A stretch of 40,990 bases of DNA, from NCBI GenBank assembly GCA_964425745.1, contig CAYRNW010000024.1, positions 1 to 40,990 on the forward strand, read 5' to 3'. The DNA is from CALCNS01 sp964425745. GTDB lineage: Bacteria; Bacillota; JAAYKD01. The first letter of the stretch is position 1. Each line of letters starts with the position of its first letter. The translations under genes and the position numbers were made by a program. The notes under the pieces were generated by a model. The model made no database searches. It saw only the letters and a list, made by a program, of their open reading frames with translations, and was not told where the DNA came from. Of the stretch, positions 7,975 through 14,207 are shown piece after piece.

Positions 7975-8205
7975 GTTGAGACGGTAGTATTGATGTCAAG
8001 GATGGGGAAATAGGGCAGAAAAGCCTTGAAAATCGCAGATATTTGGCCGTTTTTGGGTGAAAATCAACGATTTTTAGAGGGGTGTTTAGCACTCGTTGGA
8101 GTACATCTATGCTGTTTCGTAATCTTTGAGAGTGTAAGATGGATTTGAAGCACTTATGGGGACTCGCAAGAAGTCGAGTTAGATGTCAGCAGATTTTAGA
8201 TGTTG
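7975..8205 (+). repeat. Dispersed repeat, copy D, with 40-bp-phased subrepeats
   Basis: Core GTTGAGACGG at 7975, then TGATGTCAAG, GGGGAAATAGGGC, AAAAGCCTTGAAAATCGC, nearly the same as copy B. Two downstream subrepeats, TGGATT at 8140 and TAGATG at 8180, are exactly 40 bases apart and match the spaced motifs of copy B. The interval 7896-7974 and the interval 8206-8377 hold no recognised gene. A short plus-strand frame inside the repeat is not supported. Confidence 0.6.
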
Positions 8206-8377
8206 GGGTGATATCTTCATTGCGTATAAAGATCTTATGGTTTTGCGTTCTAAAAAAAAACCATCTCATCACTAATATCTCGTCTTTGTGGAAGCTAAGC
8301 ACATGCAGTTATGATTACTAAAGGATCACTTTAATTTCCACCAATGTTTATTTAGTGCAAGAACAAGGAGGTTGCAA

Positions 8378-8788
8378 GTGGAGATTACAATTACCTCAGC
8401 TTTACCTGGGGAAGAAGACCTTTATGAACTTTATCAAGTGTTGGGATGGAATCAGTTTCTTAAATTAGATTCTACAACACTAATGAGAGCAATGTCTGAA
8501 TCGTACTACTCGGTATATGCATACTCAGGAGAAATTTTGGTAGCTACAGGTAGAGTGATTTCAGATAGTATCACAAATGCTTATATATGCGGAGTAGGGG
8601 TTCATAACGATTATAGACATCAGGGGATTGCAACACGAATAATTGAGCAACTAGTGGATTATTGCCGGAAAGCGAACCTTCATATACAACTTTTTTGTGA
8701 AGAAGATATGATCCATTTCTACGAGAAATTGGGATTTAGTAAGTTCGCTTTGGGAATGAAAAGTGTTGAGGAAAAACCAATCGACTAA
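8378..8788 (+). CDS. GNAT family N-acetyltransferase
   Basis: A 136-residue GNAT enzyme that would transfer an acetyl group from acetyl-CoA to an unknown amine. The acetyl-CoA loop motif is at residues ~75-95: GVGVHNDYRHQGIATRII (R/Q-x-x-G-x-G/A type). The C-terminal FYEKLGF strand is also present. GTG 8378 is preferred because AAGGAGG ends six bases before it; the in-frame TTG at 8372 is too close. It lies alone after repeat D. The substrate cannot be told from sequence. Confidence 0.85.
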   Translation: MEITITSALPGEEDLYELYQVLGWNQFLKLDSTTLMRAMSESYYSVYAYSGEILVATGRVISDSITNAYICGVGVHNDYRHQGIATRIIEQLVDYCRKANLHIQLFCEEDMIHFYEKLGFSKFALGMKSVEEKPID

Positions 8789-8877
8789 CGAAAGTATTTA
8801 ATTTTACGGACTCTATTACATTAAGAAGGTTGTATAGGTATCATAGGTGGGAGAAATCGAGTGTGGAGGTAGTTTTA

Positions 8878-9315
8878 ATGGCGAAAGCAATTGGTATTGG
8901 TGGCTTATTTCTCGAGTTTAAAGGAGATAAGGTAGAGCTGCACAAATTTTATCAGAAGCATCTTAAATTGGAAATGACCGATTATGGATCGGGTTTTCTT
9001 GCTGGAGAACAATTGATGCTATTATCTTTTAAGAGAGAGTCTGATAAGACACCACTGGTTAATTTCAGAGTCGATAGCCTAGTTGAAATGATGGAATCGC
9101 TTCAGAAACTCAATCTTGAAACCGATGATATTGTTAACTATGATTATGGAAAGTTTGCTCATTTTACGGACCCATTTGGTAATTATATAGAGTTATGGGA
9201 ACCGAATATTGATATATATAAGAAAATGGTCAGAGCAGAAATTGAAGAATATTGCCAAAAAGCGAGAGGAGCAAGATCTCAAGATAGTCGTCCTTATCGC
9301 ATAACACCTTATTGA
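8878..9315 (+). CDS. VOC (glyoxalase/bleomycin-resistance fold) protein
   Basis: A 145-residue protein with the paired beta-alpha-beta-beta-beta VOC fold. GGLFLEF..D...L..FY..HL begins the first module, and HFTDPFGNYIELWEP ends the second, with the usual metal-ligand Glu in IELWEP. ATG 8878 follows GGAGG by eight bases. The last ~14 residues (from about ARSQDS) are not VOC sequence. They are read from antisense DNA of a recombinase relic that starts near 9271, so the natural C-terminus has probably been replaced. The enzymatic function is unknown; the family includes dioxygenases, lyases and drug-binding proteins. Confidence 0.8.
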   Translation: MAKAIGIGGLFLEFKGDKVELHKFYQKHLKLEMTDYGSGFLAGEQLMLLSFKRESDKTPLVNFRVDSLVEMMESLQKLNLETDDIVNYDYGKFAHFTDPFGNYIELWEPNIDIYKKMVRAEIEEYCQKARGARSQDSRPYRITPY

Positions 9316-9485
9316 TTGCTTTCACTAGCGTTTCTTCAAGATCTGTTTCAGAAACAGTTCTTACTACTCAGAATCGACCAGTGTTTTCGAGTCGGCTTAT
9401 ACAACGCCAGACGATGGACTTCTTACCATGATTGTCCCAATGAACTCTTCTCCTTGCTGTAATTTGTCGAATAGTCCTCTGCACA
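9271..9485 (-). pseudogene. Large serine recombinase, C-terminal remnant
   Basis: Read on the minus strand this stretch gives RRRVHWDNHGKKSIVWRC, then ISRLENTGRF, an in-frame TGA, VVRTVSETDLEETLVKAI and NKVLCDKDDYLEIL. It matches the recombinase zinc-ribbon region of large serine recombinases (usually WRC.SRLE.G..C...TV.E..L...V..AIN). The TGA falls where the family has Cys. No catalytic N-terminal domain is present nearby. It overlaps the 3' end of the VOC gene and stops just before the promoter of the Fic cassette. This marks a past mobile-element insertion. Confidence 0.7.
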
Positions 9486-9488
9486 CAA

Positions 9489-9540
9489 TTAACCTACAAG
9501 TGAATATTATATTGATAATTAGGTTAACATATGATATAAT
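9489..9540 (+). promoter_or_regulatory. Promoter and putative operator of the Fic cassette
   Basis: TTGATA (9512-9517) and TATAAT (9535-9540) are separated by 17 bases, an almost ideal sigma-A promoter. The arms TTAACCT (9489-9495) and AGGTTAA (9521-9527) form a 7-bp inverted repeat, with the second arm between -35 and -10. Such placement suits autorepression by the antitoxin or the toxin-antitoxin complex; that is inference. GAGGTGAT precedes the GTG start at 9570. Confidence 0.7.
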
Positions 9541-9569
9541 ACACATATGAATATAGTGAGGTGATAAGG

Positions 9570-10094
9570 GTGTCAGCTGTTATTATAAATGAGTATAAAG
9601 AGCTTTTGCTCCGGAAAAATAGAATAGAGCAAATACTCCCTTCTCTTCCGAAAGGATATCTTTCTAAGAAAACTATTAAAGAAAACCAATATTATTATCT
9701 TCAGAATAGAATAGATGGGAAAATGATAAGTAAATACCTGAAAGAAAATGAGATCGATACTGTAAAAAAACAAGTGCAGCTTAGTAAACAATATAGAGTA
9801 CAACTTCCTCAAATTGAAGTACGCTTAAAAGAACTGGAACAAGCAGCTAAACTAATTGATAAAAGCATTGCCAGACAACTTACCCTGCTTAAACTATCTT
9901 GTGGTATGGATTCTCTAAGTAATGAGCAAAAAGAACGTAGTGCGTCCTTTGCCAATGCACTAAATGCCATTGAGGGTGTATATGCTAGCAAAACTACGCA
10001 AAAGAATATTGATAAGTGGAAGGTCGGAGAGGAATCTTTTATTTCTATATTTCAATCCACACTAAGTATGTACGGCTTTATTGCGGAGGAGTAA
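9570..10094 (+). CDS. Fic antitoxin: N-terminal coiled-coil domain fused to a VbhA-like inhibitory domain
   Basis: A 174-residue protein directly before fic. Residues ~1-115 contain GYLSKKTIKENQYYYLQ and GKMISKYL, then heptad-like helices. The pattern resembles the DUF6788-like proteins of Firmicutes, which is a loose match. Residues ~125-172 resemble VbhA antitoxin: NALNAIEG with Glu135, then exactly 16 residues to GEE, as between RLEG and GEL in VbhA. The conserved Ser/Thr of the (S/T)xxxE(G/N) motif is Leu here. The Glu should occupy the ATP gamma-phosphate site of Fic and block AMP transfer. GTG 9570 lies well placed after GAGGTGAT; GTG 9561 is an alternative. The stop is one base before fic. 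Confidence 0.7.
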   Translation: MSAVIINEYKELLLRKNRIEQILPSLPKGYLSKKTIKENQYYYLQNRIDGKMISKYLKENEIDTVKKQVQLSKQYRVQLPQIEVRLKELEQAAKLIDKSIARQLTLLKLSCGMDSLSNEQKERSASFANALNAIEGVYASKTTQKNIDKWKVGEESFISIFQSTLSMYGFIAEE

Positions 10095-10095
10095 G

Positions 10096-10812
10096 ATGAG
10101 GGATCCTTATTTATATGATGATGTTGATATATTGAAAAATCGTGGTAATATCAAAGATCATGATTTGTTAAGTAGAGCCGAAGCAGATATAACAAACTTA
10201 TCTATGCTTGCCGTCTATAACCAATCTTATAAGGTTTTTGATACAAGAACATTGCAAGAAATTCACTCAGATATTTTTGGACAGATTTACGATTGGGCTG
10301 GTGAGTTCCGTACAATTCAAATTGCTAAATATGAAGATGTACTGGGGGGAGATACGGTTAGATATACTTTCCCTAAACAGATCAAAAAAGAGCTTGATGT
10401 GATAATGAAGGAAGTAAAGAAGCTGAACAGAACAGGTAGCAATGATAAGGAGGTTGTGTTTCGTTTAGAGAGAATTATGGCAACAATCTGGCGAATACAC
10501 CCCTTTAGAGAGGGCAACACGAGAACTTGTATTGTATTTGCTGTACTACTGGCAAAACACATTGGCTTTGAAGTCAATCATGAACTTTTTAAAACCCATT
10601 CGGCATATCTGAGGAATGCCTTAGTTTGGGCATCTCAAGGAATTTACTCAAAACACGAATATCTTGAACGAATTTTTGCCGATGCAATATTAGGCGATAG
10701 CCTCAATAAGGAGGATGTTACTGCTATTGTCGCTAGAAACTATGAAAGCATTGGTGAGTATAAGGTTAAAGATTATGTGGTGCGTCCACATGAGCATGTG
10801 AAAGATAAGTAA
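10096..10812 (+). CDS. Fic family protein (putative AMPylating toxin)
   Basis: A 238-residue Fic-domain protein. The signature HPFREGNTRT begins at residue 135. It keeps the catalytic His, the Mg-binding Glu in place of Asp, and the first Gly-Asn, but has Thr where HxFx(D/E)GNGR has its second Gly. The flap and target-clamp region (FRTIQIAKYEDVLGGDTVRYTF) is typical of class I Fic toxins such as VbhT and Escherichia coli Fic. There is no inhibitory helix in the protein itself, so it depends on the antitoxin just upstream. The ATG is one base after the antitoxin stop with GGAGG inside the end of that gene, so the two are translationally coupled. The target is unknown. Confidence 0.9.
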   Translation: MRDPYLYDDVDILKNRGNIKDHDLLSRAEADITNLSMLAVYNQSYKVFDTRTLQEIHSDIFGQIYDWAGEFRTIQIAKYEDVLGGDTVRYTFPKQIKKELDVIMKEVKKLNRTGSNDKEVVFRLERIMATIWRIHPFREGNTRTCIVFAVLLAKHIGFEVNHELFKTHSAYLRNALVWASQGIYSKHEYLERIFADAILGDSLNKEDVTAIVARNYESIGEYKVKDYVVRPHEHVKDK

Positions 10813-10813
10813 A
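10783..10813 (+). repeat. 31-bp direct repeat, copy 1 (fic 3' end)
   Basis: The last codons of fic plus two bases. It contains the palindrome CACATG-AG-CATGTG followed by a GATAAGTAAA tail. The same 31 bases, with two mismatches, recur at 11283-11313, exactly 500 bases away. Confidence 0.6.
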
Positions 10814-10841
10814 AGAGGGTATTTTAGTGGACACATAAAAG

Positions 10842-10892
10842 AAGAGGCTACGTTTGGTCCCGATGATGATGACCCTACATAGCCTCTTTTTG
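10842..10892 (+). terminator. Rho-independent terminator of the Fic cassette
   Basis: AAGAGGCTA (10842-10850) pairs with TAGCCTCTT (10880-10888). An inner GGTC/GACC helix extends the stem and TTTTT follows. It lies 30 bases after fic. The outer stem shares its sequence with the terminator at 387-439. Confidence 0.7.
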
Positions 10893-11017
10893 GTATTCTA
10901 TAGTTTTATTTTCTGCTATGGAAAAACGGGTTGCAGGATATCTCAAAGAGCGCTTGGAAATGTATTTAAAAATCCTGTAAGTGTAGAAAATAGTAATTTA
11001 CTTTGGAGGTCTAAATT

Positions 11018-11191
11018 ATGGCAGAAGAATTTTTGACACTGATGGCAGATTTCGACAACGATACACAGCAGCGCATGTCTGTGTTTATGAAGTCCTTTAA
11101 TCCGTTCGTCGGAAAAATTACTAGACTGCACCTATGTGCTTTCTGGCCAAAGCGAGAGTTTGCAACTGTTGAATTGACTGGATATAGATAA
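11018..11191 (+). pseudogene. Possible truncated 2'-5' RNA ligase-like protein
   Basis: A 57-residue frame with a good TGGAGG site. The first ~20 residues (MAEEFLTLMADFDNDTQQRM) look like the start of small LigT-like 2'-5' RNA ligase/phosphoesterase family proteins (usual length about 170-180 residues). FVGK follows where expected, but the family's first H-x-T/S-x motif is not present. It lies between the two 31-bp direct repeats. It may be a broken gene or a small unrelated protein; the match is by eye and weak. Confidence 0.35.
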
Positions 11192-11282
11192 GAAAGACTG
11201 TTTTATCAGATAAACTTGGTCTGCTAAAACCGTGCAGACAGACATAGAGAACTTATGCTAGGAATCCACTCAGATAGGGGAG

Positions 11283-11313
11283 CGTTCACATGAGCATGTG
11301 AAGGATAAGTAAA
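11283..11313 (+). repeat. 31-bp direct repeat, copy 2
   Basis: A copy of the fic 3' end with mismatches at two positions (T for C, G for A). The palindrome CACATGAGCATGTG is unchanged. No fic coding precedes it, so only the last few codons were duplicated. The 469 bases between the copies hold a terminator and the possible RNA-ligase fragment. Confidence 0.6.
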
Positions 11314-11354
11314 TGCGTAACAATAAAAAAATGAAATAGTTGAAAGGAAACAAC

Positions 11355-11807
11355 ATGGATATTCAAGCGACTTTTGAGAAATGGTGTACAATACTTCGAA
11401 TCACTCCAATATGGGATATTAAGTTAGAAACGGTGACGGACCCGAGTTGGCGCAAAACCGGAGACATTAAAATAGATCCAGATGATCGTAAAGCCATTCT
11501 TCTGCTGAACACCATCAATCCTAAACAAGAGAACCTCGAGGAAGTGATCGTGCACGAACTCCTTCATATTAAGCTATATCCTTTAGACCAAGTTTGCGAA
11601 TCCCTCATAACAAGCAACTTTGAAGAAAAATCGAAGGGGTATGAGTTTGCTTATACGCAGTTTTTTACGAATTTGGAGGTCACGGTAGAAGAGCTTACCA
11701 AATGCTTTTTGCTTGCTTTTGGTGAGAACAAGCAATTTTCATATGGAAGATGTGCGGGAATGAAGAGTTATAACGAATTATTTGAAGGGTTAAAGCCATT
11801 AGAGTAA
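11355..11807 (+). CDS. Putative zinc-dependent metallopeptidase-like protein (HELLH)
   Basis: A 150-residue protein with VIVHELLHIKL at residues ~69-79. This HExxH motif binds zinc in zincin-type enzymes. The small size, the acidic N-terminal part with WDIKLETVTDPSWRKTGDIKID and the AILLLN strand before the motif recall SprT- and ImmA-like minimal peptidase folds. No third zinc ligand can be assigned with confidence, although Glu residues follow in FEEKSKGYEFAYTQ. ATG 11355 follows AAAGGA by six bases. It stands alone after the second 31-bp repeat. The substrate is unknown. Confidence 0.65.
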   Translation: MDIQATFEKWCTILRITPIWDIKLETVTDPSWRKTGDIKIDPDDRKAILLLNTINPKQENLEEVIVHELLHIKLYPLDQVCESLITSNFEEKSKGYEFAYTQFFTNLEVTVEELTKCFLLAFGENKQFSYGRCAGMKSYNELFEGLKPLE

Positions 11808-11863
11808 GCTGATTACCCGAACCAAAGAGGACAACATAATAAGGGGAGTTGAGGTGGACATTC

Positions 11864-12282
11864 ATGGAAATCGTATATCATAATTTAGAGAAAACAGAAG
11901 AAACTGAACTGAGTATATAAGGTTTCAGTTGGAGTGGAAGTTCAATGGTTCCAACATTCCCATTGTATTTGAGAGAATTAATCTAATTCTGAAAGACGAT
12001 TCGGGAAAAGTGTGTGGAGGATTATTGGCAAATCATTATTGGAACTGTATTTTAATTGATATTTTGTGGCTCGAAGAAGCTTCTAGAAAACAAGGTTTTG
12101 GGAAAAAGCTAATGCTCGAGTTAGAGCGTATTGCAAAAGAAAAAGGTGTGACTTTGATTCACCTTGATACTCATGAATTTCAAGCACCTAAGTTTTACGA
12201 AAAACTTGGCTATGAGGTATTTGGTGTATTAGAGGACGCTCCGTTGGGTTATAAGAGATTTTATATGAAAAAAGAACTATAA
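11864..12282 (+). pseudogene. GNAT family N-acetyltransferase, frameshifted
   Basis: A start at 11864 opens MEIVYHNLEKTEETELSI and stops at TAA 11918. The rest continues in another frame from about 11911 through VCGGLLANHYWNCILIDILW, EASRKQGFGKKLMLELE (acetyl-CoA loop) and APKFYEKLGYEVF. The join needs a one-base deletion or a two-base insertion near the TATATA at 11914-11919. The downstream frame alone could start at TTG 11929 (117 residues) but has no ribosome site and would lack the first strand. It may be a broken gene or a sequence error. Confidence 0.65.
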
Positions 12283-12402
12283 TCGTCTGCAATTTTGCTA
12301 TGCCCGTGAGCAAGTCAAAGTTCAAGAAGTATGAGTTTGAAGTGTAAAACTCGGTTGGTTCAGTCATTAGCTTGCCGTCAGACAAGATTGAGGAGGAAGT
12401 AT

Positions 12403-13104
12403 ATGAAAAAGACATTGAATAGGATACTAATTGGGCTTCTATTGCTTATAATACTATTGGTTGGAGCCTTTTATATCTATGCATCAGATTATTACAGAGC
12501 AGATGAAGTGGCAATTGCTGTAATGCAAAGTGATGCAATAACATTAGTCGAAGACAACTTCATTGTTTTATCTCCAAACACCCCAGGGGATACCGCTATA
12601 ATTTTTTATCCGGGAGCAAAGGTGGAGTATTTTTCTTATTTGCCCATGATGGAGAAAATCATGCTGAGCTCTAATGTGACTTGCATTCTCGTTAAAATGC
12701 CCTTCAATATGGCTATTTTTGATTCGGATGCTGCCGATAAAATTATTAACCGGTTTCCTGATATTGAAAACTGGTATTTAGCAGGTCATTCCATGGGTGG
12801 AGCAATGGCCAGTGACTTTGCTTCAAAAAACCAGGATAAAATAATGGGCCTATTATTGTTCGGTGCATATATTTATGGAAATTACCCTGAAGAAAATGCG
12901 TTAACGGTTTATGGTTCGTTCAATACGAGCGTTGAAGAGAAAATCAATTATACGGAAAATATAGTTGTTATAGAAGGCGGAAACCATGCCCAGTTTGGTA
13001 ATTATGGTAAGCAAAAAGGGGATCCTGACGCTACGATATCAAGTGAGGAACAGCAAAATATCGCCGTTGTAGCTGTCCATGAATTTCTTGAGCAACGGAA
13101 GTAG
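12403..13104 (+). CDS. Membrane-anchored alpha/beta hydrolase
   Basis: A 233-residue protein with one N-terminal membrane segment (residues ~9-28) and an extracytoplasmic alpha/beta-hydrolase domain. The nucleophile elbow GHSMGG, preceded by WYLA, lies at ~126-131. An acid is likely around LLFGAY, and the catalytic His fits EGGNHAQFGNYG near 203. The GNHAQFG ending is typical of the 'alpha/beta hydrolase_5' group (dienelactone-hydrolase-like), whose substrates are unknown. ATG 12403 follows GAGGAGG; longer frames upstream lack such a site. No partner genes are nearby. Confidence 0.8.
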   Translation: MKKTLNRILIGLLLLIILLVGAFYIYASDYYRADEVAIAVMQSDAITLVEDNFIVLSPNTPGDTAIIFYPGAKVEYFSYLPMMEKIMLSSNVTCILVKMPFNMAIFDSDAADKIINRFPDIENWYLAGHSMGGAMASDFASKNQDKIMGLLLFGAYIYGNYPEENALTVYGSFNTSVEEKINYTENIVVIEGGNHAQFGNYGKQKGDPDATISSEEQQNIAVVAVHEFLEQRK

Positions 13105-13194
13105 TATTTTTTATGATTTACCTTGAGTATGTGAGCATACGGATTAGCTATGAGTCGAAGAAGCATCTGAAAATCCAGCTTTTAGGGTGTTCTC

Positions 13195-13223
13195 TTGACA
13201 AATCCACCTTTATATAGTAACAT
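13195..13223 (+). promoter_or_regulatory. Promoter of the duplicated-motif small protein gene
   Basis: A consensus -35 TTGACA (13195-13200) is followed after 17 bases by TAACAT (13218-13223). The gene's ATG is at 13280, giving a leader of about 50 bases with AAAGGAGG. Confidence 0.55.
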
Positions 13224-13279
13224 AATAATACTACCAATTAGCAGAAACGACAATTTACTAAGCAAAAGGAGGTTTTTTC

Positions 13280-13714
13280 ATGGCTGATAAAAAAGAAACG
13301 TTGCACGAGGAAGAAATGAAGCAAGAATCTACTACAAAAAAGGTCGAGACTAAGAAAGAGTACCCAGCGGAAGGATTAGAGGATGTAATCTTTAACACTG
13401 CAGCAACCGAAGGTGAACTTTTGGTGAATACAGGAAGCATTCGAGCGGTGCGAAAAGAAGTAGTTGAAAACGTTAAAGCAAATCCAGAAAATCCCTTTAT
13501 GGATGATCACAAGGAACCAGCATTGAACAAGGAAGAAACAAAAAAAGAGTACCCAGCGGCGGCTCTGGAAGATGTAATTTTCAACACTACAGCAACCGAG
13601 GACCAATTATTAGTGAATACGGAAAGTATTCGAGCGGTGCGAAAAGAAGTGGTTGAAAATGTAAAAACAAATCCTGTTGATGTGGGTATCAAAGAAACCG
13701 AGAAGAAAGTTTAG
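13280..13714 (+). CDS. Uncharacterised acidic/basic protein with two tandem ~45-residue repeats
   Basis: A 144-residue soluble, highly charged protein that I do not recognise. It holds two copies of one unit, at residues ~32-75 and ~90-133. The shared pattern is TKKEYPA..LEDVIFNT.A, then TE..LLVNT.SIRAVRKEV and VENVK.NP. The repeats differ at about eight positions, so they have been kept under constraint. A lysine/glutamate-rich N-terminus and a short KETEKKV tail flank them. There is no signal peptide and no Cys. It has its own consensus promoter, a perfect AAAGGAGG and a hairpin after the stop, so it is probably a well-expressed single-gene unit. A stress-, spore- or DNA-associated role would be a guess. 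Confidence 0.75.
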   Translation: MADKKETLHEEEMKQESTTKKVETKKEYPAEGLEDVIFNTAATEGELLVNTGSIRAVRKEVVENVKANPENPFMDDHKEPALNKEETKKEYPAAALEDVIFNTTATEDQLLVNTESIRAVRKEVVENVKTNPVDVGIKETEKKV

Positions 13715-13734
13715 AATTTTATTTGTTCATATAA

Positions 13735-13776
13735 ATTGACCTGTCTCAAAGAGAAGACTCAATGAGGCAGGTCAAT
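13735..13776 (+). terminator. Hairpin terminator after the duplicated-motif protein
   Basis: A 14-bp stem (13735-13748 with 13763-13776; ATTGACCTG pairs with CAGGTCAAT) with one wobble pair. The following T tract is poor (CTCTGTTTC), so termination may be partial. Confidence 0.6.
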
Positions 13777-13875
13777 CTCTGTTTCAAAATAGCTCGAATT
13801 GGAGGAACATTCTCATTGAATATTGAATAATAAGTTTTCTAAACTACATAAAAACGATTGAGGGGTGAGGTTTGC

Positions 13876-14169
13876 ATGAATGAATTCTTTGAACAAGTAT
13901 ATCGAGTCGTTGAACAAATTCCTTATGGTAGAGTTGCCTCTTATGGTCAAATTGCACGCATGCTGGGAAAACCTCACGGATCTAGAGAGGTAGGAAGAGC
14001 TATGAGGTGTTGCCCAGCGGGTTTGCCCTGGCATAGGGTGGTCTTGAAGGATGGATCCATTGCCAGCAGAATGAGCGCGGATTTGCAAAGAGCCATGCTC
14101 GAAGCAGAGGGAGTGATTTTTCTTGAAGATGGGCGAATCAATATGGCTTTATACTGTTGGCTCGGATGA
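13876..14169 (+). CDS. Alkyltransferase-like (ATL) DNA-binding protein
   Basis: A 97-residue protein equal to the DNA-binding domain of O6-methylguanine-DNA methyltransferase: FFEQVYRVVEQIPYGRVASY, GQIARMLG, VGRAMRCCP and GLPWHRVV. The catalytic PCHR motif reads PWHR here, with Trp in place of the acceptor Cys. That defines the ATL group, which binds alkylated guanine and passes it to nucleotide excision repair rather than repairing it. The recognition-helix Arg and Tyr residues appear present. ATG 13876 follows GGGTGAGG. It precedes the dehydrogenase gene by 38 bases, so the two may be co-transcribed. Confidence 0.85.
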   Translation: MNEFFEQVYRVVEQIPYGRVASYGQIARMLGKPHGSREVGRAMRCCPAGLPWHRVVLKDGSIASRMSADLQRAMLEAEGVIFLEDGRINMALYCWLG

Positions 14170-14207
14170 GTGAGGTAAGGTTTACAAGATGAAAGGATGG
14201 AGTTGAA

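Noticed and set aside
4122..8205. Integron attC-like sites at the four repeats
   Set aside because: The repeats lack the R''/R' core (GTTRRRY with RYYYAAC) and the long imperfect palindrome of attC, and no integrase gene is in the window.
8139..8321. Plus-strand open frame of 60 codons in and after repeat D
   Set aside because: It lies over the phased subrepeats, has no ribosome site and no recognisable motif.
10918..10980. 20-codon frame starting MEKRVAGYLKERLEMY
   Set aside because: It has no ribosome site and nothing supports coding beyond a vague likeness to recombinase N-termini.
11233..11290. Short string GIHSDRGAF as an IS3 transposase relic
   Set aside because: Only about nine residues resemble the family and the flanks do not; too short to call.
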